A DNA stretch of 64,000 nucleotides from Candidatus Defluviibacterium haderslevense (lineage in GTDB: Bacteria > Bacteroidota > Bacteroidia > Chitinophagales > Saprospiraceae). Within the stretch, counting starts at the first letter, position 1; every line of letters begins with the position of its first letter. The stretch covers positions 3,113,501 through 3,177,500 of the forward strand of contig JADJRL010000003.1 of the NCBI GenBank assembly GCA_016712225.1, given 5' to 3'. This document shows, piece by piece, positions 1 through 8,759 of this stretch. Under the pieces are notes generated by a model that saw nothing but the letters and a program-made list of their open reading frames with translations, had not been told where the DNA came from and ran no database searches. Position numbers and translations under genes: made by a program.

Positions 1-2
1 AG

Positions 3-407
3 CGACTTAATCATAGAATTTTAGAAGGGCCTATAGTGACTTCTCAGTTTCATTTTAGTATACAGGATTTGACTTATAATCAAGTTTTATTGTCTGGAGA
101 CGCGGCTGGTTTTATTCCGCCATTGACTGGGAATGGTATGAGCCTTGCTTTTAGATCAGCCCATCAATTGCAACCCTTGATTAGAGATTTTTTTGATGGA
201 AGTTTGAATCTTGAAACCATTATTATCAAACAAAATAAGTATATCTCTAATTATCTTTCATCCCGAATTCAAAAGGGTATATTTCTACAGAAACTATTGT
301 TTGTTGAAAACCCTATTCTAAGTAATGCATTGATGTATGGCTTAACTATAGTGCCTGGCTTGATGAATATTCTAGCCAATCAAGCCATTGGAGATGATAT
401 TGTTTAG
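3..407 (+). CDS. FAD-dependent oxidoreductase (geranylgeranyl-reductase-like), C-terminal part
   Basis: The reading frame is open from the first bases of the window, so this is the 3' end of a gene that begins upstream; an internal GTG at 36 is unlikely to be the start. The diagnostic piece is LSGDAAGFIPPLTGNGMSLA (about residues 31-50 of the visible part). This is the GD motif plus following helix that binds the FAD pyrophosphate and ribitol in flavin monooxygenase and geranylgeranyl-reductase type flavoproteins. What follows is an alpha-helical tail. The substrate cannot be told from this fragment. In Bacteroidota such genes often lie beside lipid or polyketide genes, but nothing upstream is visible here. 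It is convergent with the next gene, 48 bp away. Confidence 0.7.
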   Translation, partial: RLNHRILEGPIVTSQFHFSIQDLTYNQVLLSGDAAGFIPPLTGNGMSLAFRSAHQLQPLIRDFFDGSLNLETIIIKQNKYISNYLSSRIQKGIFLQKLLFVENPILSNALMYGLTIVPGLMNILANQAIGDDIV

Positions 408-455
408 TGGAGGATCCAGTATAAATTAAGTTCATCATAATTTTGCTATATATAT

Positions 456-1892
456 TTATTCATAATGATAAAAGATTACGTTCTTTTGAATGACATTCAC
501 ATTTTTGAGGAATATAGAATTCAAATGAAGTGCTTCAGATTTTTTTATTTTGTTCCACGACATGACGGTGCAATCGTTTGTTAACCTTAATGTATCATTA
601 TTCGAATTGGAAATATTTAATAGTGCATTTTTTTCACATAGATTATTTTTTGGTATTTTCGAATCACTAATATTGAACGCGGCCACGATGAATACTAAAA
701 ATCCTATGTAGTATTTTTTATACTGTTGATTGATATGGTGTAAATTGTTTATGATGAGTGTGCCATTAAGCATTAGAATAATTAAAGTAACAGGTATTAA
801 AGTATCATATCTTAATATAAAAGGTCTATATTCTCTGAAGCCACCTAATGGAAGTAGTGCAATATATAATAAAATAAAAAGTCCAATGTATTTAATGGTT
901 CTATTCATTTTATAGGTGGATAAAGCATTTATTTTACGTGCTAAATATATATTTGTACATGTAAACACTATGATTAGGCTCCATCCTAAATTTTCACTTA
1001 GAATTTTAAATAGGCCAAATGGAAGTTTTTGATATCGCTCCAATATAGATGCTTTGGTATTTAAGTTTTCAACATTAAAAGTTCCGATATAAAGTGAATA
1101 AATACTGGTTATAAGTGTAAAGAAATATAAGAAGATAAAGGGCTTTGGAATTAAACTTATTTGTTGCTTGATGTAGTTTATGAAAGTAATTCCTTCATGT
1201 TTTTTAAGACATGAGCAAATTAAGGACGTAGCAATTATAAATGAAATAATTGTAACTATGGCTGGGAGTAGTGGTCCATTAAATGCCATGATCAATGCCA
1301 AAAGATAACTGAAAATTTGTTGGATAGGGCTGAATTGAAAATGTTTATTATGGTAAAAGCGAATAATAAATGGCAAGTAGAATACCATTAATAAACACAT
1401 GGGCCAGGCATAAAAGAACTGATATGTAATAGAAGTATCAATGATACCCATCGTATTGTGGAAGCCATAAGTCTGGAAAAAGCTACTGATTATTAATGTA
1501 AATAGTATAAAGTGGAGGCTTTTGATGATTGGTTTTTCGAGGCAATAAAACCAAACAAGAATTACTAGAAGTAGATGAGTGATTATTTTTGCAAAAGCGC
1601 ATGAAAGATAGATACTCGTTATTGGATCAGTAAAATGTTGAAGGAGAATTGGGATTGTTTCAAAGTATAATTTCATAGTCCAATGAGCAAAAAATCGATT
1701 GGATCCCATATACATTTCATGATTGTTTAAAGCGTGCATTCCGAATGGATCTTGCATCATTTTTTGGAATTGTGGTGAGGGTACAATAATGGCTGCCATA
1801 TCACCGTCTAATGGGATGTAATAATATTGGTAGAATGAAAAAACTAGATCGATTATAAGAAGGATAATTAAACTAATATTGAGTCCTTTCAT
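456..1892 (-). CDS. Polytopic membrane protein of unknown function
   Basis: A 478-residue protein with about ten hydrophobic segments, starting with an N-terminal one (residues 5-22). A loop after it contains acidic and aromatic residues (DGDMAAIIVPSPQFQ). The layout, with an early acidic loop followed by many membrane spans and a soluble C-terminal tail (about 400-478), recalls lipid-linked-sugar-dependent glycosyltransferases of the GT-C fold, but I see no family motif that proves it. It stands alone on the minus strand, convergent with the flavoprotein fragment and divergent from the large secreted protein downstream. The ATG start matches an AT-rich leader. Confidence 0.75.
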   Translation of the reverse strand: MKGLNISLIILLIIDLVFSFYQYYYIPLDGDMAAIIVPSPQFQKMMQDPFGMHALNNHEMYMGSNRFFAHWTMKLYFETIPILLQHFTDPITSIYLSCAFAKIITHLLLVILVWFYCLEKPIIKSLHFILFTLIISSFFQTYGFHNTMGIIDTSITYQFFYAWPMCLLMVFYLPFIIRFYHNKHFQFSPIQQIFSYLLALIMAFNGPLLPAIVTIISFIIATSLICSCLKKHEGITFINYIKQQISLIPKPFIFLYFFTLITSIYSLYIGTFNVENLNTKASILERYQKLPFGLFKILSENLGWSLIIVFTCTNIYLARKINALSTYKMNRTIKYIGLFILLYIALLPLGGFREYRPFILRYDTLIPVTLIILMLNGTLIINNLHHINQQYKKYYIGFLVFIVAAFNISDSKIPKNNLCEKNALLNISNSNNDTLRLTNDCTVMSWNKIKKSEALHLNSIFLKNVNVIQKNVIFYHYE

Positions 1893-2374
1893 ATTGGTAT
1901 CATGATCTTAAATAGTAGTTTTAAATAGCTTGTAAACTTAATGTTTTTATACTAGATTAAATACATATTTTGATACTACAGTTGATTTTATTTGATGAAT
2001 CTATTTATTTAGGTCTTTAGCTGATTGAACTGTTATCTTTTTTTTTATTGTAAATAATGATCCTAAAGATATGTTTAATTTTTTTTTTAAAAAATTGACT
2101 ACTTTAAGTTATGAATCATACTGGTGATATAATAGAGGCAAATTTTAGCTTTTGTAATTGCCATTTTTAAAAATTTAACATCTTAATTTTATTTACATTT
2201 TTTGCTCTAGATGCCGTATAAAATCCTTTAGTTCCTATTCTTAATATACTTTGCATTTGACCTTATGTAGATAAAGAAAATTTGACCTAATTGGAATTAA
2301 TTTTCAGGGCAAATATATTTTGCCACTTCCAGAAATTGGTTACTTTTGTTATTCATTTCAAAAACAAACAAAAC
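1893..2374. other. 482-bp AT-rich divergent intergenic region
   Basis: This spacer separates two divergent genes and is very AT-rich with several T or A runs. The only element I can support is the promoter at 2319-2348 for the Asp-box protein. I see no convincing short gene, RNA or terminator in the rest. Confidence 0.6.
2319..2348 (+). promoter_or_regulatory. Bacteroidota-type promoter for the Asp-box protein
   Basis: TTTG at 2319-2322 is followed after 18 nt by TACTTTTG at 2341-2348, matching the Bacteroidota -33 TTTG / -7 TAnnTTTG consensus. Transcription would start near 2354, about 20 nt before the ATG at 2375. This is also why the start at 2375 is preferred over a TTG at 2291, which lies upstream of the promoter. 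Confidence 0.65.
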
Positions 2375-5300
2375 ATGAAATATCTATATTTTGGGATTAT
2401 AACTTCAATTTGTTTATGTTCAACATTGGGTTCTAATGCACAATCTAAAGCTAAAGTAGAGGCAAAATCACCAGAAGTTCCGGTATTGACTACGGAGACC
2501 TTTTCTGCTTTAAAATTCAGATCCATAGGCCCTGCTGTAACGTCTGGACGGATAGCTGATTTTGCAGTTAATCCTAATAATCCAAGCGAATATTATGTAG
2601 CCAGTGCTTCAGGAGGTGTATGGAAAACTACCAATAAAGGGACAACTTTTAAACCCATTTTTGATGGACAAGGTTCTTATTCTATTGGTTGTGTAAGTCT
2701 GGACCCATCCAATCCATCTAATGTTTATGTTGGTTCCGGAGAGAACAATAACCAAAGATCTGTGGCTTATGGCGATGGTATTTATAAAAGTGAGGACGCC
2801 GGGAAGACCTGGAAAAATATTGGCTTAAAGAAATCGGAACACATTGCAGAAATAATAGTTGATCCGAATAATTCGAACATTATTTATGTAGCAGCATATG
2901 GCCCGGTGTGGAGTGAAGGCGGAGACCGCGGTGTTTACAAATCTACCGATGGTGGTGCCAATTGGACCTGTGTAAAATCTGTAAGTTCTTATACGGGTTG
3001 TAATGATATTGTTATGGATCCAAGGAATTCTAATGTTTTATATGCAGCATTTCACCAGAGAATGCGTAAAGTATTTACTTACATTGGTGGTGGTCCGGAA
3101 ACAGCGCTGTTTAAAACAACCGACGGTGGAGCCACATGGTCAAAAGTAGAAGGAGGGTTGCCAAGCGGTGATTTGGGTAGAATCGGTCTGGCTATTAGTC
3201 CAGTTAACCCGAATGTACTTTATACGGTAATTGAGGCTAAAGATGATAAAGGTGGTGTATATCGATCTATGGATAAAGGTGCAAGTTGGGAAAAACGAAA
3301 CGGTTTTTATACTTCAGGAAATTATTATAATGAAATAGCTTGTGATCCTAAAGACGTAAATAGAATATATATAACTGACACATATTATAAAGTAAGTTAT
3401 GATGGTGGAAAAACCATTGGCAATTTAGGAGAAATCAATAAACACATAGATAACCATGCTATTTGGGTAGATCCAAATGATGGAAATCATTTATTGGTGG
3501 GGTGTGATGGTGGCATTTATGAAACTTATGATTATGCAAAATCTTGGGACTTCAAATCAAATTTTCCTGTAACTCAATTTTATAAAGTATCTACAGACAA
3601 TGCATTTCCATTTTACAATGTACATGGTGGTACACAAGATAACTTAAGTTTAGGAGGGCCAAGTCGAACAACTTCTGCCAATGGAATTGTAAATTCCGAT
3701 TGGTTTGTAACATCTACTGGAGATGGTTTTGAAACGCAAGTTGATCAATCCAATCCTGATATCATTTATGCTCAGAGTCAATATGGAGGATTGGTTCGAT
3801 ACGATCGAAAATGTAATGAGTATTTATATATTAAACCTGTAGAACAGGAGGGTGAGGCAGCATATAGATGGAATTGGGACGCACCTTTATTGATCAGTCA
3901 ATTTGATAATAAGAAACTTTATTTTGGAGCAAACCGTTTGTTTCGGACAGATGATCAAGGTAATTCATGGAATGTCATAAGTCCGGATTTAACCAGACAA
4001 TTAGATCGCAACAAGTTAGAAATCATGGGAAGGGTGTGGTCTGTAGATGCCATTGCTAAAAATGGTAGTACTGACATTTATGGACAATTAACTACAATTG
4101 CAGAATCTAAATTCGATCCAAATTTAATTTGGGTAGGAACTGATGACGGATTGATACAAATGACAACAGACGGTGGTAAAAATTGGCTTAGAATAGATAA
4201 TATTCCTGGAATCCCTGCCCAATCCTATGTGCATCAAATCATTAGTTCATTACATGATAAAAACACGGCTTATGCTTGTTTTAATCATCATCGTTACGGA
4301 GATTTTAAACCATACATTGTTAAAACTACAGATGCCGGTAAAACATGGAAAACGATTCAATCCAATTTGCCGGAAAGAGGCAGTGTATATTCAATAGCTG
4401 AAGATCACATTGATGCTAATCTTTTATTTGTAGGTACTGAATTTGGATGTTTTTTTTCAAACAATGGGGGCCAAGCCTGGATACAATTGAAATCAGGGTT
4501 GCCGACTATAGCTGTTCGTGATATTGAAATTCAGCGCAGAGAGAATGACTTAGTACTTGGAACATTTGGTAGAGGATTTTATATCCTTGATGATTATTCA
4601 TTGTTGCGTCAATTTAAGAATGATGATTTAAAAAAAGCAGCAGTCATATTACCTATCAAAGACAGTTGGATGTTTATTGAAAATTTAGCTTTAGGATTGA
4701 GGGATAAAGGACATTTGGGTAGTAGTTATTTTAGTACTCCAAATCCAAAAGTTGGAGCTGTTATCACGTATTATGTTAAAGACGATTTGAAAAAAATAAA
4801 AGATATAAGAAAGGATCGGGAAGAAAAAATGCTTGCTAAAAAAGAAACGATTTATTATCCGAGTTTAGATAGTTTGAGATTGGAAGACAATCAGGAAGAT
4901 CCCTATTTGTTATTTACGATCAAAGATCAAGAGGGCCAAGTAGTACGAAATATTAAAACTGCCGGATCTAAAGGACTTCAAAAAATAGTTTGGGATTTTA
5001 GATATCCTACACCAGCGCCTGTTGAAGGGCGTTCTGTACCTGCTCCAGATCAACTTTTTGGTGAAGAAGAATTAGGTCATCTTGCCATGCCGGGAACATA
5101 TACTGTCAGTCTATCTAAATATGAAGATGGAACATTTACGGAATTGGTTGGGCCTACTTCCTTTAATTGCAAATTATTGAACAATAGTTCAATTCCAAGA
5201 GACATGAATGCCAATGTTGCTTTTTGTAAGAAAGTTGCTAAACTTCGTAAAGCCACAAGTGCAGCTGGAGATTTATTGGGTAGTATGGATAGTCGGTTAA

Positions 5301-5668
5301 AGAATATTGAAAAAGCTTCACACGACATGCTTGCTTCGCCACAATCCATTATAAGCAAGATATCCAAACTGAATAAAGAATATCAAGCTATTAGTTTGAA
5401 ATTAAATGGGGATGCAACCCGTGCGAAAAGAGAATTTGAATCATTACCTTCCATTGATGGAAAAGTTGGTATCATTGAAGGTTCCATTTGGAATACTACA
5501 TCTCCAATTACAAAAACCAATTTGCGCGTTTATGATCAGGTTTCTAGAGAATTTTCTTCAGTATTGTCAGATATGAAAAAACTAAATAAAAGCATTGACG
5601 ATTTAGAAAAAGAACTTGAAATGAATCAAGCACCATATACGCAAGGAAGATGGCCGGAATGGAAATAG
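2375..5668 (+). CDS. Secreted VPS10/sortilin-like Asp-box beta-propeller protein ('glycosyl hydrolase' family)
   Basis: The ATG at 2375 gives 1097 residues with a clear signal peptide (MKYLYFGIITSICLCSTLGS, cut near NAQ). The mature part carries many Asp-box turns of the S/T-x-D-x-G-x-x-W type, such as SEDAGKTW, STDGGANW, TTDGGATW, SMDKGASW, TTDGGKNW and TTDAGKTW. These mark a multi-bladed beta-propeller of the sortilin/VPS10 class. Residues from about 780 on are not propeller; they include a beta-sandwich-like part and a helical tail ending in TQGRWPEWK. Homologues are often labelled glycosyl hydrolases without proven activity. No T9SS sorting domain is visible, so it is probably periplasmic or released. 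It stands as a single gene with its own promoter. Confidence 0.85.
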   Translation: MKYLYFGIITSICLCSTLGSNAQSKAKVEAKSPEVPVLTTETFSALKFRSIGPAVTSGRIADFAVNPNNPSEYYVASASGGVWKTTNKGTTFKPIFDGQGSYSIGCVSLDPSNPSNVYVGSGENNNQRSVAYGDGIYKSEDAGKTWKNIGLKKSEHIAEIIVDPNNSNIIYVAAYGPVWSEGGDRGVYKSTDGGANWTCVKSVSSYTGCNDIVMDPRNSNVLYAAFHQRMRKVFTYIGGGPETALFKTTDGGATWSKVEGGLPSGDLGRIGLAISPVNPNVLYTVIEAKDDKGGVYRSMDKGASWEKRNGFYTSGNYYNEIACDPKDVNRIYITDTYYKVSYDGGKTIGNLGEINKHIDNHAIWVDPNDGNHLLVGCDGGIYETYDYAKSWDFKSNFPVTQFYKVSTDNAFPFYNVHGGTQDNLSLGGPSRTTSANGIVNSDWFVTSTGDGFETQVDQSNPDIIYAQSQYGGLVRYDRKCNEYLYIKPVEQEGEAAYRWNWDAPLLISQFDNKKLYFGANRLFRTDDQGNSWNVISPDLTRQLDRNKLEIMGRVWSVDAIAKNGSTDIYGQLTTIAESKFDPNLIWVGTDDGLIQMTTDGGKNWLRIDNIPGIPAQSYVHQIISSLHDKNTAYACFNHHRYGDFKPYIVKTTDAGKTWKTIQSNLPERGSVYSIAEDHIDANLLFVGTEFGCFFSNNGGQAWIQLKSGLPTIAVRDIEIQRRENDLVLGTFGRGFYILDDYSLLRQFKNDDLKKAAVILPIKDSWMFIENLALGLRDKGHLGSSYFSTPNPKVGAVITYYVKDDLKKIKDIRKDREEKMLAKKETIYYPSLDSLRLEDNQEDPYLLFTIKDQEGQVVRNIKTAGSKGLQKIVWDFRYPTPAPVEGRSVPAPDQLFGEEELGHLAMPGTYTVSLSKYEDGTFTELVGPTSFNCKLLNNSSIPRDMNANVAFCKKVAKLRKATSAAGDLLGSMDSRLKNIEKASHDMLASPQSIISKISKLNKEYQAISLKLNGDATRAKREFESLPSIDGKVGIIEGSIWNTTSPITKTNLRVYDQVSREFSSVLSDMKKLNKSIDDLEKELEMNQAPYTQGRWPEWK

Positions 5669-5731
5669 GTATATTGTTCATTGATCATGTAAGCTAATTT
5701 GGATTGACACAAATTTTTAATAGCTATTTAC

Positions 5732-5754
5732 ATTTTGTAAATAATTTACAAAAT
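5732..5754. promoter_or_regulatory. Perfect 11-bp-arm palindrome in the intergenic region
   Basis: ATTTTGTAAAT (5732-5742), one spacer base and ATTTACAAAAT (5744-5754) form a perfect 23-bp dyad. It lies 63 bp after the stop of the Asp-box gene and 127 bp before the MFS gene. There is no T-run directly after it, so an operator for a dimeric regulator is as likely as a terminator. Confidence 0.5.
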
Positions 5755-5881
5755 TGATATATCTTTTATGAAATTATTCAAATATCATAGGGATGTTTGA
5801 TATTTAAGAATTTTATGGTTTCGCTAAATAGTTGAATTATGGTCTTGTTCGTGTGTTTGAATTTTACTTAATATTTTATTT

Positions 5882-7117
5882 ATGGGATTACACCCTTCAC
5901 TTGAAGTTTTTCATCTTAAAGAATTCAGACACTATACCTTACTTCGTTTTTTTGTAACGATAGGCCTATTGATGCAATCTGTATTATTGTCTTGGCATGT
6001 TTATGTTTTATCAAAAGATCCATGGGCTATTGGTGCATTAGGATTAAGTGAAGCTATTCCAATGATTTTATTTAGTTTGTTTGGAGGATATTATGCAGAT
6101 CGAAGTGATAAAAGAAAAATACTGATTTATTGTCTAATAGGTTTTTTAGTGTGTTCTTTGGCTTATATGTTTTTATGTTCAACCTGGGCAGAACAAAATA
6201 TGCCTCAAGGATCTATTATTTTTAGTATATACTTTTTTGTTGGAATAGGTGGTGTCTTGCGAAGTTTTTCTGGTGCTACTTCCTTTTCAATCATTCACCA
6301 AATGGTTCCTGGACATTTGTTGAAATCTGCAACTACATGGGTTAGTAGTGTCTGGCAAGCTGGGGCTATTTTGGGGCCTATTTTAGCTGGTATTTTTTAT
6401 GCATATTCAGGTCCATTTTTTTCATTTTTATTTACCTTCATTTTTATTTTTATTGGATTTATTCAATTGTTCGGAATAGCACCGAAGTCCGTTTCATTTG
6501 TTCCTAAAGATGAGACCATATTTCAGAGTTTAAAAGACGGTTTGCATTTTGTGTTTAAACATCAGATTATCTTGGGTGCATTAAGTTTAGATTTATTTGC
6601 TGTATTATTTGGAGGGGCGGTTGCCATGTTGCCCTTATATGCTGATCAAATATTAATGGTTGGTCCTGAAGGATTAGGTTGGCTGAGGGCAGCACCAGGT
6701 ATAGGTGCGATTCTTACATTGAGTTTTTTATCTATCCGACCCATGCAATCTAAACATGGGCCTAAATTATTATGGGCAGTGGCCGGATTTGGCATTTTTA
6801 CTATTTTATTTGCCATTTCAAAACACTATTACTGGAGTATGTTTTGTTTGTTTATGACAGGGGCTTTAGATGCTGTTAGTGTCATGGTAAGATCTATCAT
6901 CTTGCAATTAAAAACGCCAGATCATATGCGTGGTCGTGTTGCTTCAGTGAATAATATTTTTATTGGGAGTAGTAATGAAATCGGGATGGCAGAAAGTGGT
7001 GCTGCAGCAAAATTAATGGGTTTAGTGCCTTCAGTAATTTTTGGTGGAGTGATGACATTAATCGTAGTGATTGTAACCAGTATTAAGGCTAAATCATTGC
7101 GTAAATTGGAATTGTAG
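5882..7117 (+). CDS. MFS transporter, enterobactin-exporter (EntS)-like group
   Basis: A 411-residue protein with about 12 membrane spans. The first cytoplasmic loop has GGYYADRSDKRKIL, matching the G-x-x-x-D-R-x-x-R-R signature between TM2 and TM3 of the major facilitator superfamily. A second-half counterpart, LKTPDHMRGRVASVNN, is typical of the MFS_3 (EntS/transmembrane secretion effector) branch. It should act in the inner membrane as a proton-driven exporter; the substrate is unknown. The start follows a soluble N-terminal piece (HLKEFRHYTLLRFF) usual for this branch. It runs in the same direction as the next MFS gene, but a 130-bp gap with its own promoter suggests separate units. Confidence 0.85.
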   Translation: MGLHPSLEVFHLKEFRHYTLLRFFVTIGLLMQSVLLSWHVYVLSKDPWAIGALGLSEAIPMILFSLFGGYYADRSDKRKILIYCLIGFLVCSLAYMFLCSTWAEQNMPQGSIIFSIYFFVGIGGVLRSFSGATSFSIIHQMVPGHLLKSATTWVSSVWQAGAILGPILAGIFYAYSGPFFSFLFTFIFIFIGFIQLFGIAPKSVSFVPKDETIFQSLKDGLHFVFKHQIILGALSLDLFAVLFGGAVAMLPLYADQILMVGPEGLGWLRAAPGIGAILTLSFLSIRPMQSKHGPKLLWAVAGFGIFTILFAISKHYYWSMFCLFMTGALDAVSVMVRSIILQLKTPDHMRGRVASVNNIFIGSSNEIGMAESGAAAKLMGLVPSVIFGGVMTLIVVIVTSIKAKSLRKLEL

Positions 7118-7235
7118 ATATCTTATCTTCAAACTTTTAATTAAAGTCAAATGAATAGCTTTGCATTAAAATGTTGATAAAATTTCCTGCTTTTTATAAC
7201 AATATATTCGATTTATAAAATCTAATATTTTTTCC

Positions 7236-7243
7236 TACTTTTG
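7236..7243 (+). promoter_or_regulatory. -7 promoter element directly before the second MFS gene
   Basis: TACTTTTG fits TAnnTTTG and ends four bases before the ATG at 7248. If this box is used, the transcript starts at or within the start codon, giving a leaderless mRNA. No good -33 TTTG is present at the expected distance. Confidence 0.45.
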
Positions 7244-7247
7244 GCAA

Positions 7248-8477
7248 ATGAACCATCAATCTGCAAGTAACACAAATCCATTGAATATGGTCGTCATTGT
7301 AGCTGCACTAGGCTACTTTGTTGATATATACGATTTAATCCTCTTTGGAATAGTAAAGGATCCTAGTCTTAGGGCTCTTGGGGTGCCGGAATCAGAACTA
7401 TTCACTGTGGGCTCTCACTTGTTGAATATGCAAATGATTGGAATGTTGACAGGCGGAATTATTTGGGGTATTTTAGGAGATAAAAGAGGCAGATTGTCTA
7501 CCTTATTTTTAACCATCTTACTTTATTCATTGGCCAATATTGCCAATGGATTTGTTCAAAATGTAACTCAATATGAATGGATGCGATTTATAGCCGGAGT
7601 GGGACTAGCAGGGGAGTTAGGCGTTGGTATTACCCTGGTTTCTGAAATTATGACCAAAGAATCCAGAGGGGTAGGTACAAGTATTGTATCGGGTATTGGA
7701 ATTGCCGGAGCTGTTTTGGGTTTTTTAATTGCCGATTGGTTCGATTGGAGGATGGCTTATTTTGTAGGAGGTGGTTTGGGATTATTGCTGCTTGTGTTAA
7801 GAATTAGCGTTTATGAATCAGGACTGTTTGAAAAATCAAAATCCAATGATATCAAACGTGGAGACTTTTTATCATTATTTACCAATCTAAAACAATTTAA
7901 AAAATATATGCTAGCTATTTTAATTGGAATTCCTGTTTGGTATTCCATTAGTCAATTAGCCATTAACGCTAGTGTTTATGCTAAAGAAGGTATTGTGGAT
8001 GGAATGATATCCAATGCAAAAGCTGTGACCTGGCATTATGTTGGGGCTTCTATAGGTGCTATATTATTTGGAATGATTAGCGAACGTTACAAATCGAGAA
8101 GAATCGGTTTGTTTTCTTCACTTATTACATTAGCTGTATTTATTGGCTTATATTTTTTCCTAACCGGAATAGATCCTGTATTATTCTACGCTATTACTTG
8201 TGGATTGGGTCTTGCAATGGGCGGACTTTGGGCCATCTTTATGGTAAATGCATCGGAACAATTTGGAACCAATCTAAGAGCAACAGTGACAACAACGGCA
8301 CCTAATTTTGTTAGAGGGACAACTGTTATCATTAGTTTTGGAATTGTGTATTTAAAACAATTTTATGGAATATGGTTGTCCGGATTGATTTTAGGCGTTC
8401 TTTGTTTATTTATTTCGTTAGTCGCAATTTATTTTACTGAAGAGTCATTTGGTAAGGATCTCGATTATGTGGAGTAG
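7248..8477 (+). CDS. MFS transporter, metabolite:proton symporter type
   Basis: A 409-residue, 12-span MFS protein. After TM2 it has GILGDKRGRLSTL, the classic G-D-x-x-G-R-R-like loop, and after TM4 an R-F-I-A-G-V-G-L-A-G-E-L-G motif, characteristic of the sugar/aromatic-acid/metabolite symporter branch. An acidic residue pair in TM1 (GYFVDIYDLILFG) is also typical of this branch. It likely imports a small organic solute across the inner membrane. The ATG at 7248 sits right behind a -7 box; a second ATG (residue 14, 7287) would give a normal leader but would trim the region before TM1. Confidence 0.85.
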   Translation: MNHQSASNTNPLNMVVIVAALGYFVDIYDLILFGIVKDPSLRALGVPESELFTVGSHLLNMQMIGMLTGGIIWGILGDKRGRLSTLFLTILLYSLANIANGFVQNVTQYEWMRFIAGVGLAGELGVGITLVSEIMTKESRGVGTSIVSGIGIAGAVLGFLIADWFDWRMAYFVGGGLGLLLLVLRISVYESGLFEKSKSNDIKRGDFLSLFTNLKQFKKYMLAILIGIPVWYSISQLAINASVYAKEGIVDGMISNAKAVTWHYVGASIGAILFGMISERYKSRRIGLFSSLITLAVFIGLYFFLTGIDPVLFYAITCGLGLAMGGLWAIFMVNASEQFGTNLRATVTTTAPNFVRGTTVIISFGIVYLKQFYGIWLSGLILGVLCLFISLVAIYFTEESFGKDLDYVE

Positions 8478-8689
8478 TTTTCAAAGTGTATATAATTGTT
8501 TTTAAGGTGAGGTTACTTTAAATGAAGTAAAATTTGATAAATAAATAGTGTATTCAATTAAACAGACAATTTAATTTTTACTGTCATTTCCAAGTAATTA
8601 AACCTTATCTACTTCCAAGTTCTGTTTCATTTAATTTTCCTTCACTATTTTTCCCCACTTTTGCAACGCCGAGTCATTTTATGGGATAT

Positions 8690-8746
8690 AATAGTTAAAT
8701 CAACGAGCATCCGGATATGCGTGATTCCATTAATTACTTAACTATT
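8690..8746 (+). promoter_or_regulatory. Possible structured leader upstream of the lipoprotein-ECF sigma unit
   Basis: AATAGTTAA (8690-8698) and TTAACTATT (8738-8746) are perfect 9-bp complementary arms enclosing 39 nt. The enclosed part contains a smaller GCAT...ATGC stem around CCGGAT. The right arm ends 13 nt before the ATG at 8760, where it could affect ribosome access. A CACTTTTG sequence at 8657-8664 may be the promoter -7 box. Confidence 0.4.
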
Positions 8747-8759
8747 AAAATCTAAAAAA

